Source: Methylobacter sp.
GTDB lineage: Bacteria > Pseudomonadota > Gammaproteobacteria > Methylococcales > Methylomonadaceae
DNA: 36,090 nucleotides
Direction of reading: 5' to 3'
Assembly (NCBI GenBank): GCA_016784875.1
Contig: JADHTX010000003.1
Span: forward strand, 1 to 36,090
The notes under the pieces were generated by a model, which worked only from the letters and a program-made list of their open reading frames with translations, did no database searches and was not told the DNA's origin. Below, one piece after another: positions 7,844 to 19,205 of the stretch. The translations under genes and the position numbers were made by a program. The first letter of the stretch is position 1. The number at the start of each line of letters is the position of its first letter.

Positions 7844-10657
7844 TTAAACATTAAATTTATCTTCGATTTTTTGTTTATAGTTTAAATAATGGATGGTTTG
7901 CAGTTGCTCGGGGTTGTCGATTCGAAATGCTGAAAGAGGCAAGTCTATGTCGGTAATATGAATCGGGTAATTACTCTTAACGCTCCTGAATTGGAGTATA
8001 TGTTGATAGGCTGCATAAAATATTTGGTTACCGTGATCTAGTGAAGAAAACTCTTTTTCATTACAGTAGATTGTATAAATAATTCCTCTGTCGGTGTCCT
8101 CTCCCGTTATGCGTAAGCTTAATTCCTGATTTGAAGATACTGTATTTAGCTGTACCGGATTAGATGAAAAGATGCCGGCAGTACTTTTCTCGATTTGGTA
8201 ATACTCAATGGTCAAAAAGTTTTCGAATAAAGTGCGGCTGATAATTGACTCTAAGAAAATTGAGTATTGTTTTAGTAGATGGCTGGCACTCGCTTTGTTA
8301 TGCAGCTGAGTATACAAAGCTCCCTTTTCATCAACAATATATACGTTAATGTCCGTATTATATTCATAATAAAAAAGCTGAATTACTTGCGGCCTATTCA
8401 ACGAATAAATATGATGGATGGGCGTATTTTCCAGGACTGCGTGGTCGAAATGGATAGTGCTGAATTTCTCCTGAGGACGGGATAATTCGCTTAACAATAG
8501 CTTCTCAGAGGCCAGTGCCTTGTAATTTAGCATTTTATTTACAGACTGGAAGACATAAAATGCGGTTCCTCCAGGCAAAATATAGCGGGGTGAGAGATTA
8601 TTCTGGGGTGTGGAAAAAAGTTTAACCAAGATGCTAAAGAGTACCTCAACGCGGAAGATAATGTCTCTAGCCCGATTCGGCGTGTGACAAACAAATTTCA
8701 CGTTGTTCAAAGACAGCGGCTTTTGGTTATTATTAATGATGTCCGTTAAACACTTAAATAATCCATCTAAGCCATCCTCATGAGTGGTTGTAATCTCGCT
8801 CCAGCTGGATAATGAAATTCTACTCACCGTATGAATAAAGCACTGTCTGTCTACGCCATAACTCAACGGGTCGGAGCGCTCGCTCATAACGCACAGGCGC
8901 TCGTTATCCGAGATTCCCATATTAATCAGAACCATTGAATGCAACGGGGTCTTTTGGGTTTGGTAGACATCCAGCGGAGCATCGAATATAAAGTTCTGGG
9001 TTAAAAATAAATTGATCTGCCTTAAGATTGATCGCAGTTCCGGATCCGACATTTTAAGAGAATGCGAGCTGAAATTGAGTAGTAATAGTTTGTGATAGAG
9101 GCCATTAATGACCAGCCAACAAAGCGTTTCTATTAAAGTCCGGCATTTTTGTATCGGCACAAAATCTTTAGCCGTCGTCATCTGTACGTATTTTAGATAT
9201 AAAGCCCATCCACGGTTATTACCCGTAGGACTGTTCTCTACGATAGATAATGCGTTTTCTTTTGAGTGAACTTCGGAATGGGTAGTAATAATTTCAATTT
9301 TACCCGGTTTTTTTTCTAAAAATGAATGAAGCTTCCGGCCTATCAGTTTCAGGTCATCACTACTTTCCTGATTTGGATTCACGTGATCTTTGGCGAAACC
9401 CATGATCATGCGGTAACAATGAGTTAGTTGCTGCACAATAATGGAATGTTCTAATGTCGCTTTTTGTATATTCCATGATTGCGTTAGTTTAAGCTCGTTA
9501 ATTGTGGCTATAGGCCAACTCCAGCATTTAGCAATATGCTGGATGTATTGTTCTCTGGATACACGGGTCGGGCCATCCATTGTATTGTCGGATGATCCCA
9601 TTACCTTTAAATAAAAACTTTGACGAGCCAAAGTTAATCTGTCATGACTATGCGTCTTTTGTAAATATCTTTCGACTTTCTGGTAAATGAGCAAATAGGG
9701 GTCAAGATCGGTTGTCAGAAAACTGCCCTGATAAACGGCTTTTTTTATGTCTAGGCATAGCCATTCGGTTTGAGGATATTCGCTGGCATAGCATTCCATT
9801 AATAACAGCTTTAATAACGATTTGTGTGGTGAATGGAGTGCTTTATAAAGATGCCAAAGTGTTGCGCTGGTAAATTCTTCAGCAGGGACTGCTTCGAAGC
9901 CGCCAAAATCGATAAGCTCATGCTCGGGAATGAAGCGATTGCTTGTGAGATGTTTGATATACCCTGTGTAATTGCCTTCTTCATGAGGAGGAACCAGCCA
10001 CCATGCAGGACTTTTTCCGGCAATATAAATTGCTGTTCGGTAAAACTCTTCAAGCAACAGATAATGCTGGGTTTGACCGCTACTTTCGGTAGAAATCGGC
10101 GTGTTTTGGCCAAGTCGAAACTGTTTGCTGTCCATTAGAAAAAAATGAACTTCCAGATCTAATGATTCGGCCCAGATTTCTATGGCAGAGGCTTTTTGTT
10201 GCAGCTCATTAATGGCGCCAGGCAATAAGTCGGATTGATGGCATAACCAGATGTCCATATCACTGGTTTTTGAAAAGGCGATACTGCCGACACTGCCCAT
10301 TAAAAATAGCCCTTCAATAGGGTAAATATGTGATGGCGTACGAGTATAATTGAAATTTTTTGCAAAGTGCCTGGCGGAAGTTATCGTCTGATTTCCGGGG
10401 GAATATTCCGGTATTCCTGCGGGGGTAGTTGAAGAAATATATCCCGGCAACATCGAAAAGTTACCATGAAAAAGCAACGGTAGTAATTCTAAAAATATTT
10501 GCTGCCGAGATAGCAAAAAATCTTGAACACGCTGTTCACGAAGCTGATTTAAACGTTTAAATCGCTGTTTGATTGTTTGAAGATCTTGGATACTGATTTC
10601 TTCGCCGGGGGAACCTAACTGGATGGGGCGTTCTTGATGTGCGTGTGCTTTAATCAT
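7844..10657 (-). CDS. cyaA: Class I adenylate cyclase
   Basis: LPGYISSTTPAGIPEY and FLMGSVGSIAFSKTSDMDIWLCH motifs; 937 aa. Confidence 0.92.
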   Translation of the reverse strand: MIKAHAHQERPIQLGSPGEEISIQDLQTIKQRFKRLNQLREQRVQDFLLSRQQIFLELLPLLFHGNFSMLPGYISSTTPAGIPEYSPGNQTITSARHFAKNFNYTRTPSHIYPIEGLFLMGSVGSIAFSKTSDMDIWLCHQSDLLPGAINELQQKASAIEIWAESLDLEVHFFLMDSKQFRLGQNTPISTESSGQTQHYLLLEEFYRTAIYIAGKSPAWWLVPPHEEGNYTGYIKHLTSNRFIPEHELIDFGGFEAVPAEEFTSATLWHLYKALHSPHKSLLKLLLMECYASEYPQTEWLCLDIKKAVYQGSFLTTDLDPYLLIYQKVERYLQKTHSHDRLTLARQSFYLKVMGSSDNTMDGPTRVSREQYIQHIAKCWSWPIATINELKLTQSWNIQKATLEHSIIVQQLTHCYRMIMGFAKDHVNPNQESSDDLKLIGRKLHSFLEKKPGKIEIITTHSEVHSKENALSIVENSPTGNNRGWALYLKYVQMTTAKDFVPIQKCRTLIETLCWLVINGLYHKLLLLNFSSHSLKMSDPELRSILRQINLFLTQNFIFDAPLDVYQTQKTPLHSMVLINMGISDNERLCVMSERSDPLSYGVDRQCFIHTVSRISLSSWSEITTTHEDGLDGLFKCLTDIINNNQKPLSLNNVKFVCHTPNRARDIIFRVEVLFSILVKLFSTPQNNLSPRYILPGGTAFYVFQSVNKMLNYKALASEKLLLSELSRPQEKFSTIHFDHAVLENTPIHHIYSLNRPQVIQLFYYEYNTDINVYIVDEKGALYTQLHNKASASHLLKQYSIFLESIISRTLFENFLTIEYYQIEKSTAGIFSSNPVQLNTVSSNQELSLRITGEDTDRGIIYTIYCNEKEFSSLDHGNQIFYAAYQHILQFRSVKSNYPIHITDIDLPLSAFRIDNPEQLQTIHYLNYKQKIEDKFNV

Positions 10658-10976
10658 GATGAAAAATATAGTTATGTTTTATCGTGTTGTGCTGTTTGGA
10701 TCTTGATCTATCTAGGGCATACCGCCAATATGTTAATGGACTATGACCGAATTTTTTCGCGTTAATTAATTAAAAAATATCCTCAGTTTGATAAATACGG
10801 TAATTCCAATCAGCAAGGGGCAGAGTATGCCGAATACCATATATTATATGGTTTGTAAGGGCCGCAACTGAAAGCGCTAAAAAATTAGGCGGAGTATAAG
10901 CCGCGATCTAGTTAAGCGCAATGTTAGACATGAACATTAACAAACGAGTTTTTGCTATAGAAAGGCTTTTAATCAA

Positions 10977-11147
10977 TCACCTACAGGCGAAAAGTACATT
11001 CGCCTTGGATGAGGCTGGTGAATTATCCGGCTCACGGTGATTGCGTCCGAGTCCCAGCAGTTTGCCGATATTATCGAACTGCGCCCCGTATATTGTAATG
11101 CCGCTTTCATCAAAGTTAATTTCCGTTTCGAAAAATACCAAGGACAT
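10977..11147 (-). pseudogene. Degenerate N-terminal fragment of a cytosine deaminase paralogue (56 codons)
   Basis: MSLVFFETEINFDESGITIYGAQFDNIGKLLGLGRNHREPDNSPASSKANVLFACR aligns with MLTVAFAEAQAGFDEGGVPVGAALFDANGNLLGRGRNRRVQDNDPSIHGETDAFRKAG of the intact gene at 7264-7716. Confidence 0.75.
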
Positions 11148-11311
11148 CAAGTTTACCGAGATTTTTCCGAAGTAAGCATGATGTAGAACATGAAATCAAC
11201 TGTAAATATTACTTCCCAAAGAAAATACTGAGCAACAACAGTCAAATGGAGAACTACTCGCCTGCTATAATATGCGCCTTTTTAGATGCATTAAAACAAG
11301 GGTTAGTTAAG

Positions 11312-12121
11312 ATGGATTTGGGATACACTGTTGCCGGCTTTGCCGTAGGGATTTTAGTGGGATTGACTGGCGTAGGCGGCGGTTCGCTAATGACGCCATT
11401 GCTGGTTTTCCTGTTTGGATTTAAGCCTGCCGTCGCTGTGGGTACAGACTTGCTGTTTGCCGCGATCACTAAAACCGGCGGCGTTTGGGTGCATCATAAT
11501 AAACATAGCTCGGTTGATTGGAAAATTGTCGGCTGGTTGGCATTGGGCAGCCTACCTTTTGCGGTGGCTACCTTATTTGTACTCAAGCATTTAAGCTCAA
11601 TCGGTAAGGAAACATCGGGGGCGATTACCTTTACTTTGGGTGTTGCGCTGCTGTTGACCGCATTCTCACTGATAGTGCGAAGTGTGTTACTAAGCCGGGC
11701 TGCAAAACTTAAGCCTATTGACGATGATCATAGCACTCCCGAAAATGCCGGACGTTTCAAGCATCTGCAAATACCCGCCACCATATTGATCGGCGCAGTA
11801 CTGGGCATATTGGTGACGCTGTCGTCTGTAGGTGCCGGTGCCTTGGGCACTGTCGCGCTGCTATTTCTTTATCCCAGAATGACTACACTGAAAATCGTCG
11901 GCACCGATTTGGCTCATGCTATTCCGCTGACCGCAGTCGCTGGATTGGGCCACCTTAGTTTAGGGAACGTGGATCTGGTGTTATTAGGCAGCTTGCTGAT
12001 CGGTTCTTTACCTGGTATCTGGATTGGTAGCCACCTCAGTGCCAAGATTCCTGAGAGAATTTTACGACCTGCTTTAGCGACTATTCTAATGTTAATCGGT
12101 CTTAAATTTGTGTTGCAATGA
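11312..12121 (+). CDS. Sulfite exporter TauE/SafE family membrane protein
   Basis: GFAVGILVGLTGVGGGSLMTPLLVFLFGFKPAVAVGTDLLFAAITKTGG; second TauE repeat VLGILVTLSSVGAGALG. Confidence 0.92.
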   Translation: MDLGYTVAGFAVGILVGLTGVGGGSLMTPLLVFLFGFKPAVAVGTDLLFAAITKTGGVWVHHNKHSSVDWKIVGWLALGSLPFAVATLFVLKHLSSIGKETSGAITFTLGVALLLTAFSLIVRSVLLSRAAKLKPIDDDHSTPENAGRFKHLQIPATILIGAVLGILVTLSSVGAGALGTVALLFLYPRMTTLKIVGTDLAHAIPLTAVAGLGHLSLGNVDLVLLGSLLIGSLPGIWIGSHLSAKIPERILRPALATILMLIGLKFVLQ

Positions 12122-12174
12122 AGTCCTGAAGAAACTACATTCTATGTTCCGTTGAAAGTAAACAGGATCAGAAT

Positions 12175-12648
12175 ATGACTGAAAATATCCGTCCACCAGT
12201 GCCGCCTTTCACTGCCGAAACAGCGGCGCAAAAAGTACGTGCTGCTGAAAATGCATGGAATAGCCGTGACTCGGAAAAAATCGCACTGGCTTATACCATA
12301 GACAGCCAATGGCGTAACCGGGCCAAATTCCTCACCGGTCGAGACCAAATTGTGTTATTTCTACAGCAAAAATGGGCTAAAGAACTGGATTATCGCCTTA
12401 TAAAAGAGCTATGGGCTTTTCATGATGCGCGTATTGCCGTGCGTTTTGCCTATGAATGGCATGATGCTTCCGGCAACTGGTTTCGATCCTATGGCAATGA
12501 AAATTGGGAATTCGATCAGCACGGATTGATGAAACGCCGCATAGCCAGCATCAACGACTTGCCGATAGCCGAAGCGGATCGGAAATTTCATTGGTCTCAG
12601 GGAATCAGGCCCGACGACCATCCCGAGTTGTCCGAACTTGGATTTTGA
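12175..12648 (+). CDS. NTF2-like / DUF1348 family protein
   Basis: [41 protein letters not shown]...[23 protein letters not shown]. Confidence 0.9.
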   Translation: MTENIRPPVPPFTAETAAQKVRAAENAWNSRDSEKIALAYTIDSQWRNRAKFLTGRDQIVLFLQQKWAKELDYRLIKELWAFHDARIAVRFAYEWHDASGNWFRSYGNENWEFDQHGLMKRRIASINDLPIAEADRKFHWSQGIRPDDHPELSELGF

Positions 12649-12774
12649 GGTTATTTAAAGCATAAGATGAGCTCGGCACCAGTTGACTTATCTGTATTAA
12701 GGCGTATATCTCAACTATAGAGACAACATCAATTCGCGGTTGTCATCATTAAAACATCAACAGGCAGGTGAGTT

Positions 12775-13149
12775 ATGAATGACAATTCGACTAATCAAAT
12801 TAATCAAATTAATCAAATGGATGATGAAAAATTACATTCATTAAAGCGCCTGACAGCAGTAGTGTATCTGTGTCAGGTGCTGGCTTTCGCATTTGCCGGG
12901 CTGCCGTTATTAGTAGGCGTGGCCATCAACTTTCTGAAGCAAGCCGAAGTTCAGGGGACTTGGTTGGAATCCCATTTCGACTGGCAGATCATGACTGTTT
13001 GGATAGCTTTAGCCGGTTTCGCATTGTCTGGATTAACTTTTGAGTTGGGTATTGGTATTTTTATTCTGATTGCAACGATCTTACTGCTGGTATACCGAAT
13101 CGTAGCCGGTTGGACTGCATTGAATTCCGATCGGGCGATTAAGGAGTGA
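12775..13149 (+). CDS. DUF4870-like small membrane protein
   Basis: TM segments, ...LATILLLVYRIVAGWTALN; N-terminal 9-bp repeat encoding NQI-NQI-NQM. Confidence 0.65.
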   Translation: MNDNSTNQINQINQMDDEKLHSLKRLTAVVYLCQVLAFAFAGLPLLVGVAINFLKQAEVQGTWLESHFDWQIMTVWIALAGFALSGLTFELGIGIFILIATILLLVYRIVAGWTALNSDRAIKE

Positions 13150-13619
13150 GTAGTCTGGCCGAAAACGCCTAGGACTAAGCTGTCCGGTTCGACGGCACGA
13201 AAATCGAAATAATTGTCTCTTAAAGTGAGGCAAGTTGCTAAGTATAAACCGTTTGTTTTTCGACTTCGCTCAATCAAGTTTTGCCGAACGGCTCAACCTT
13301 AGGCCTCCCCTGAACGTTGCTCCACCTATCGCTTGGACGTAAACTAATCCATCGGCGGCAAGTCACATCATATCTATTCAATATAATATAGAAATCAGGA
13401 AGACCATGAGCCTCTACATTCAAACATTCGACTCTTGTAAAATAAGCTGAATACAATTTTTGCAAAACGAAAGTCTGCACAGGCAAAAGCGCTTGAATCA
13501 GGCTTCATAAAATTCAGCATACGCCGTTTTTAACCTAATATTCACTTTTGGCTGAAGCATTTTTCTGATCATTATAAATGGCGTGTTTTAGCTGCGACCT
13601 AGTTCACCTTAAGTCTTTT

Positions 13620-14804
13620 ATGTCTATAACTAATGATATACAACAGCTACATGCACAAATGCGCCAATGGCGTCAGCATCTGCACCAGTTTCCTGAAACT
13701 GCTTTCGAAGAGACGGAAACGGCTCGTTTCATTGCTGATAAATTGGCGAGTTTCGGCTTGGAGGTGTATCAAGGATTAGGCGAAACCGGTGTTGTCGCTA
13801 CGCTAACTGCCGGAAATGGCGGCAAGAAAATCGCTTTGCGGGCAGATATGGATGCTTTGTTTATTCAGGAACAAAATACCTTTGCTTACAAATCCTGCCA
13901 CGACGGAAAAATGCATGCCTGCGGTCATGACGGCCATTCGACGATGCTGCTTGGCGCGGCCTGCTATTTAGCCGAGCATCGCAATTTTAACGGGACGGTC
14001 TATTTTATTTTTCAGCCAGCCGAAGAAGGTCGCGCCGGAGCCAAGCGGATGATTGATGACGGACTGTTTGAGCAATTCCCGGTCGACTGTGTTTTTGGCA
14101 TGCATAACTTTCCCGATATTCCGGCCGGATATTTCGCAGTCAAACCCGGTGCAATGATGGCCTCATTCGACTGCTTTGAAATCATTATTACCGGACGTGC
14201 AAGCCACGCCGCAATGCCGCACTTGGGTAATGATGCGATAGTCGCAGCCGCCCAGTTGATTACCACGTTGCAGACTATTGTCAGCCGAACGATTAATCCC
14301 GCCGATCCGGCGGTGGTCAGCATCACCCAGATACATGCCGGGAATACCTGGAATGCGCTACCGGAATCGGCTGTGTTGAGAGGCACTTTTCGTTGTTTTA
14401 ACAGTACGGTTCAAGCAACGATTGCTGATCAAATAACCCGATTGGTCAATTCAATTTGCGAGGGGTTTAAGGTCAGTGCAGAAATTAAATTCAACCCGGA
14501 AAACCCCGGTTATCCGGTGACTTTTAATGCGCAAGCTGAATCGGAGTTGGCGCTACAAGCGGCAATGGCTGTAGCCGGTAAGGATTGCGTGGATAGACAG
14601 CCGGTTCCCTGCATGGGCTCGGAAGATTTTGCCTTTATGTTGCAAGAAAAACCAGGCTGCTATATCTGGATAGGCAACGGTTCTTCAGAGAACAGCTGCC
14701 TATTGCATAATCCGCATTATGATTTTAATGATGAGATATTGCCGATCGGCGCGGCTTATTGGGTGAAGCTGGTTGAAATAATGTTAGGTGCTTTGGATCT
14801 ATAA
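13620..14804 (+). CDS. M20-family amidohydrolase (hippurate hydrolase/AbgB-like)
   Basis: MHACGHDGHSTMLLGAA, FIFQPAEEGRAGAKRMIDDGLF, CMGSEDFAFML. Confidence 0.93.
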   Translation: MSITNDIQQLHAQMRQWRQHLHQFPETAFEETETARFIADKLASFGLEVYQGLGETGVVATLTAGNGGKKIALRADMDALFIQEQNTFAYKSCHDGKMHACGHDGHSTMLLGAACYLAEHRNFNGTVYFIFQPAEEGRAGAKRMIDDGLFEQFPVDCVFGMHNFPDIPAGYFAVKPGAMMASFDCFEIIITGRASHAAMPHLGNDAIVAAAQLITTLQTIVSRTINPADPAVVSITQIHAGNTWNALPESAVLRGTFRCFNSTVQATIADQITRLVNSICEGFKVSAEIKFNPENPGYPVTFNAQAESELALQAAMAVAGKDCVDRQPVPCMGSEDFAFMLQEKPGCYIWIGNGSSENSCLLHNPHYDFNDEILPIGAAYWVKLVEIMLGALDL

Positions 14805-14849
14805 AGGCAAAGCAAACCTTTCTATATGCTATTGTCTTAAGCCAACCGT

Positions 14850-15455
14850 TTACTTTTTTTGCTCAAACAGCATATGCGCCATTTTCTTTGCTTTGGTTTT
14901 TAAATAGCCGACGTTGTCATCGTGCGCCACGGCTTCAACCGGAATGCGGCCTGCCACGTTAATGCCGAGTTTTTTTAACTCTTCGATTTTCTTGGGGTTG
15001 TTGGTAATCAATTCTATGGACTTGATATTCAGGTTTTCCAGCATTAACGCGGCGATGCTGTATTCCCTTTCGTCGGCAAGATGCCCCAAATGGATATTGG
15101 CATCAACCGTATCCATGCCCTGATCTTGCAAATTATAAGCTTGGAGTTTTTTCAATAAACCGATGCCGCGGCCTTCCTGGCGCAGATAAATCAATACTCC
15201 GAAACCGGCTTTATCGATAATTTGCAACGCCATATCCAGCTGTTCGCCGCAATCGCAGCGCCTTGAACCCAGGACATCGCCGGTAAAACACTCGGAATGA
15301 ATGCGTACCGGCACATTCTCTTTGTCCGCGACAATACCTTTGACTAGGGCGATATGCTCCTTTTCATCAATGGTATTGCTGTAGTAATGCAGGATAAACT
15401 CGCCGTGTTTGGTCGGAATTGGCGTCTGTACCAGATTTTCTAATTGTGGCTTCAC
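14850..15455 (-). CDS. ribA: GTP cyclohydrolase II
   Basis: VRIHSECFTGDVLGSRRCDCGEQLDMAL, YLRQEGRGIGLLKKLQAYNLQDQGMDTVDAN. Confidence 0.97.
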   Translation of the reverse strand: MKPQLENLVQTPIPTKHGEFILHYYSNTIDEKEHIALVKGIVADKENVPVRIHSECFTGDVLGSRRCDCGEQLDMALQIIDKAGFGVLIYLRQEGRGIGLLKKLQAYNLQDQGMDTVDANIHLGHLADEREYSIAALMLENLNIKSIELITNNPKKIEELKKLGINVAGRIPVEAVAHDDNVGYLKTKAKKMAHMLFEQKK

Positions 15456-15647
15456 TTAAATAACTAATCCAAAAATTTTTTCTATTTTACCTAATTCAAC
15501 GACTAGCCAGTTAAAAAGTTTCGTCACTTTTTAGCGCATAGAGAAATGAAGAACGGATAAGGCTGATTAAAAGCGTATGACAAACTTGTTTCGGCTTTTG
15601 TAACTCCATGTTCTGTTATTGCGTTTTGAGTCGTTACCAACAACCTG

Positions 15648-16265
15648 CTATTTTCTGGCTTCAATCAGCTTGACAATATCGCTGCTCCGCTCATCAACAT
15701 GCACCGATGTGAAAGGGCAGGCTTTAACGTTTTTAACCGTGTTTCTATTGATGTTTGCCCCGACCAGCGCGACCACGACCGGGTTAAGCAGGTTCATGAC
15801 GGCGGCAAGCACGGCGTTTGAGCTGACGACATGTTCCAGCAATAAGACTTGACCACCCGGTTTGCATACCCGGTAAACTTCCTTCAAACCCTTGACTGCC
15901 GACGGCACCGAACAAAAAACAAAAGAACAAATAACGGTATCGAAACTATTATCGGCAAAGCTTAACGACTGAATATCCATTAGCTCCAGTTCAACGTTGA
16001 TATGTTTCCTGTCGCGTTTCCCCGCAGCCAGTTTTAGCATTTGTTCGCTAAAATCAATAGCCGTTATTCTGGCATCCTGGGGATAATAGTCGAAGTTCTT
16101 GCCCGTCCCTACGCCGATTTCAAGAATATGATGACCCTCAACCTTTGCCCATAATTTTTTTCGCCAGCTTTTAAAAAACAAGCCTTCCATTACTGCTTCC
16201 ATACCCTCAAAATACGGGGCGATACGATCATATCGTTTTCTAATGGCGGCACTATCTGTCTTCAT
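15648..16265 (-). CDS. Class I SAM-dependent methyltransferase
   Basis: ILEIGVGTGKNFDYYP motif I; start MKTDSAAIRKRYDRIAPYF at 16265. Confidence 0.9.
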   Translation of the reverse strand: MKTDSAAIRKRYDRIAPYFEGMEAVMEGLFFKSWRKKLWAKVEGHHILEIGVGTGKNFDYYPQDARITAIDFSEQMLKLAAGKRDRKHINVELELMDIQSLSFADNSFDTVICSFVFCSVPSAVKGLKEVYRVCKPGGQVLLLEHVVSSNAVLAAVMNLLNPVVVALVGANINRNTVKNVKACPFTSVHVDERSSDIVKLIEARK

Positions 16266-16369
16266 TCTGGCTTCGGGTAGAGTTAATAGGAAGCTGCATA
16301 GTACAGCGCAAGCTTGGCTGTTATCAACCTTAATTAAGGCAACAATAGTTAACCTGTCCGGTATGGTTC

Positions 16370-18883
16370 TTATGAAGATTGCACCGGCACCGGCACCGGC
16401 TCCAGCTTCCAAATTTCGTTGTTATAATCGTTGATGGTTCTATCCGTGGAAAATTTACCGCTGTTCGCGCAATTTAAAATGCTCATCCTGACCCAATGAT
16501 CTTTATCCTGATAAGCGGCATCTACACGTTTTTGCGCGTCAATATAGCTTCTAAAATCTGCGATGGTCATCCACGGATCGTATTGACTTTTTATTGATGC
16601 AATGAGGTCGTCGAAGATCCCCGCTTCAAACTGATTAAAATGCCCGCATTCCAGAAGATTCATTACTCGTTGCAAATCTTCATCCTGATCAATAATCGCA
16701 TCAGGATCATAATGTTCGCGTCTTTCTTCAATCTGTTCTTCGGTCAGGCCGAACAGGAAGAAGTTTTCATCGCCGACTACTTCCCTTATTTCAATATTTG
16801 AGCCAACCAGTGTTCCAAGTGTTAGCTCGCCATTCATCATCAACTTCATATTGCCGGTTCCAGACGCTTCTTTTCCTGCCGTAGATATCTGCTCGGAAAG
16901 ATCGGCAGCAGGGCAAATTATTTCCATTCCGGAAACACGATAATCAGGCAGAAAAAACAGGGTTAGCTTGTCACCGACATTGGGATCCGAGTTAATGACA
17001 TTAGCAACATTATTAATCAGTTTAATAGTTCTTTTTGCCATGGCATAACCGGGTGCAGCTTTACCGCCAATCAGCACGCAACGCGACACCCAGTTCATGG
17101 TATCGCCGCGTTTAATGCGATCGTAGAGATGAATCACATGCAGTATATTCAGAATCTGCCGCTTGTATTCATGGATACGTTTAACCTGCACATCAAATAG
17201 TGCATCCGGATTTAAATTGATGTTCTGATATTTTTTCTTGTGTTCGATCAGGCGCTGCTTTGCATTTTGTTTTATTGTATGCCAGCGATTTCGGAAATCG
17301 GCATCTTCGGCGTAAGGCTCCAGCTTTTTCAATTCATCCAGATGGGTTAGCCAGCCATCACCGATGGTTTCGGTTATTAGTGCCGCTAATTCAGGATTAC
17401 ACGAGGCCAGCCAGCGACGCGGGGTTACTCCGTTGGTTTTATTGTTAAACTTATGCGGCCATAATTCATAAAAATCGCGAAACAAACCTTGTTGCAGTAG
17501 CTGAGAATGCAATTGGGCAACACCGTTAACCGAAAAACTGCCGACGATGGCAAGATATGCCATACGCACCTGCTGCTCGTCGCCTTCCTCTATGATCGAC
17601 ATCCTACCCAATCGAGTTTTATCTCCAGGCCAATGCGACGCAACTTCAGACATAAAACGGGCATTTATTTCAAAGATAATCTCCATCAGTCTGGGCAACA
17701 ATTTTTTCATGAGGGTAACCGACCATTTTTCAAGCGCTTCAGGCAACAGGGTATGATTGGTATAAGCCATAGTCTGCCGAGTAATTCCCCAGGCTGTAGC
17801 CCATGGCAATCCATGCACATCCATTAGCAAACGCATCAATTCAGCAATGGCGATACTCGGATGTGTGTCGTTTAACTGAAAACAGCTTTTGCTGGCGAAG
17901 TTGCTAAAATCATGTCCATGCTGCCTGACCCAATGGGCGAGTACATCCTGCAAACTGGCGGAAGCCAGGAAATATTGCTGGCGTAGCCTCAGTTCTTTGC
18001 CGTTTTCATTGGCGTCGTTGGGATACAGCACCATGGTGATATGCTCAGCTATGACCTTTGCGGCCACCGATTCTGCATAATCGCCCGCGTTGAACTCATC
18101 CAGGTTAAATTCCTCTGTCGCGACAGCTTTCCATAAACGCAGCGTATTGACAGTATTGTTTTGATAACCGGGTATCGGCGTATCAAAAGGGACGGCCAGC
18201 ACGTCATTAGTACTGATCCAGCATACCCTTTGCTTGCCTTGCTCATCTGTCTGTATTTCTGTGTGTCCGCCTAGCTTGACGCGTAGCGAATATTCCAGCC
18301 GCTCAACTTCCCAGACATTGCCGTGACGCAACCAGTGATCCGGTTTTTCAACCTGTTCGCCATTGACAATAGTTTGGGTAAACATGCCGTATTCATATCG
18401 TAAACCGTAACCTACCGCCGGCAATTGCAAGGTTGCACAACTATCGATAAAACAGGCGGCCAATCGCCCCAGACCGCCATTACCCAAGCCGGCATCGAGT
18501 TCCCTGTCAACCAGTTCTTCGATTTCAATGCCCAAATCGTGCATGGCCTGAGTAGCCTCATCGGTTATGCCGAGATTAAGCATTGCATTGCTTAAAGTTC
18601 TACCCATCAAAAATTCCATAGACAGATAAAACACCTGCCTGCTATCTGTTTTGATATAATTTTTATAGGTATTTTTCCAGCGCTCCATCAATCTGTCGCG
18701 AATAGACAGCGACAACGCCTCGTAGGCATAGAACGGCGATGATCGAAAATTCTCATCCCGCCCAAGCAGATGAACGTAATATCTTTTAAAGTCCTCTACA
18801 AAATCCTCTTTTTTCACACCCAGTATAGAAACTTCGGTGATTGATGATTTAGGCTTACTCGAAACAAAGCGTTTATTAGGCAT
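16370..18883 (-). CDS. glgP: Glycogen/alpha-glucan phosphorylase
   Basis: YLSMEFLMGRTLSNAMLNLG, DAGLGNGGLGRLAACF, KEASGTGNMKLMMNGELTLGTLVGSNIEI; RBS AGGAG upstream. Confidence 0.97.
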   Translation of the reverse strand: MPNKRFVSSKPKSSITEVSILGVKKEDFVEDFKRYYVHLLGRDENFRSSPFYAYEALSLSIRDRLMERWKNTYKNYIKTDSRQVFYLSMEFLMGRTLSNAMLNLGITDEATQAMHDLGIEIEELVDRELDAGLGNGGLGRLAACFIDSCATLQLPAVGYGLRYEYGMFTQTIVNGEQVEKPDHWLRHGNVWEVERLEYSLRVKLGGHTEIQTDEQGKQRVCWISTNDVLAVPFDTPIPGYQNNTVNTLRLWKAVATEEFNLDEFNAGDYAESVAAKVIAEHITMVLYPNDANENGKELRLRQQYFLASASLQDVLAHWVRQHGHDFSNFASKSCFQLNDTHPSIAIAELMRLLMDVHGLPWATAWGITRQTMAYTNHTLLPEALEKWSVTLMKKLLPRLMEIIFEINARFMSEVASHWPGDKTRLGRMSIIEEGDEQQVRMAYLAIVGSFSVNGVAQLHSQLLQQGLFRDFYELWPHKFNNKTNGVTPRRWLASCNPELAALITETIGDGWLTHLDELKKLEPYAEDADFRNRWHTIKQNAKQRLIEHKKKYQNINLNPDALFDVQVKRIHEYKRQILNILHVIHLYDRIKRGDTMNWVSRCVLIGGKAAPGYAMAKRTIKLINNVANVINSDPNVGDKLTLFFLPDYRVSGMEIICPAADLSEQISTAGKEASGTGNMKLMMNGELTLGTLVGSNIEIREVVGDENFFLFGLTEEQIEERREHYDPDAIIDQDEDLQRVMNLLECGHFNQFEAGIFDDLIASIKSQYDPWMTIADFRSYIDAQKRVDAAYQDKDHWVRMSILNCANSGKFSTDRTINDYNNEIWKLEPVPVPVQSS

Positions 18884-19205
18884 GGTTTACTCCAGGAGGT
18901 TAAGCGAATAAGGCATTGATGTTCAATTACTGTAGTTTCTCATTAGTTGCAGGTAGCATATAAATCAAAGCATTACAGCAAGAAAAAACTTATTAAAGCT
19001 GAGAATAAACGTTATTTTGATAATCAATGCATAGTAAGCGATTGATTTGTTGTTATCTGAAAATTAAAAATGCGCTTTTTCGTAAATTTTAGTGATTCTA
19101 AGTTGTGGAAAAATAAGCTTACTTGCGACTACTAAAAAGTTACCAATTTTAATAATGTACCTTTTCAACCGGGACCACACCACATGCCCCGTTCGGTCTA
19201 AGGTT

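Noticed and set aside
10836-10852. ACCATAT-ATT-ATATGGT hairpin upstream of cyaA
   Set aside because: Short AT-rich palindrome with no T-tract or other supporting context; could be chance.
16266-16412. N-terminal extension MEAGAGAGAGAIF of the methyltransferase
   Set aside because: It overlaps the glgP 3' end and comes from a GCACCG hexanucleotide repeat; conserved sequence begins at MKTDSAAIRKRYDRIAPYF (16265).
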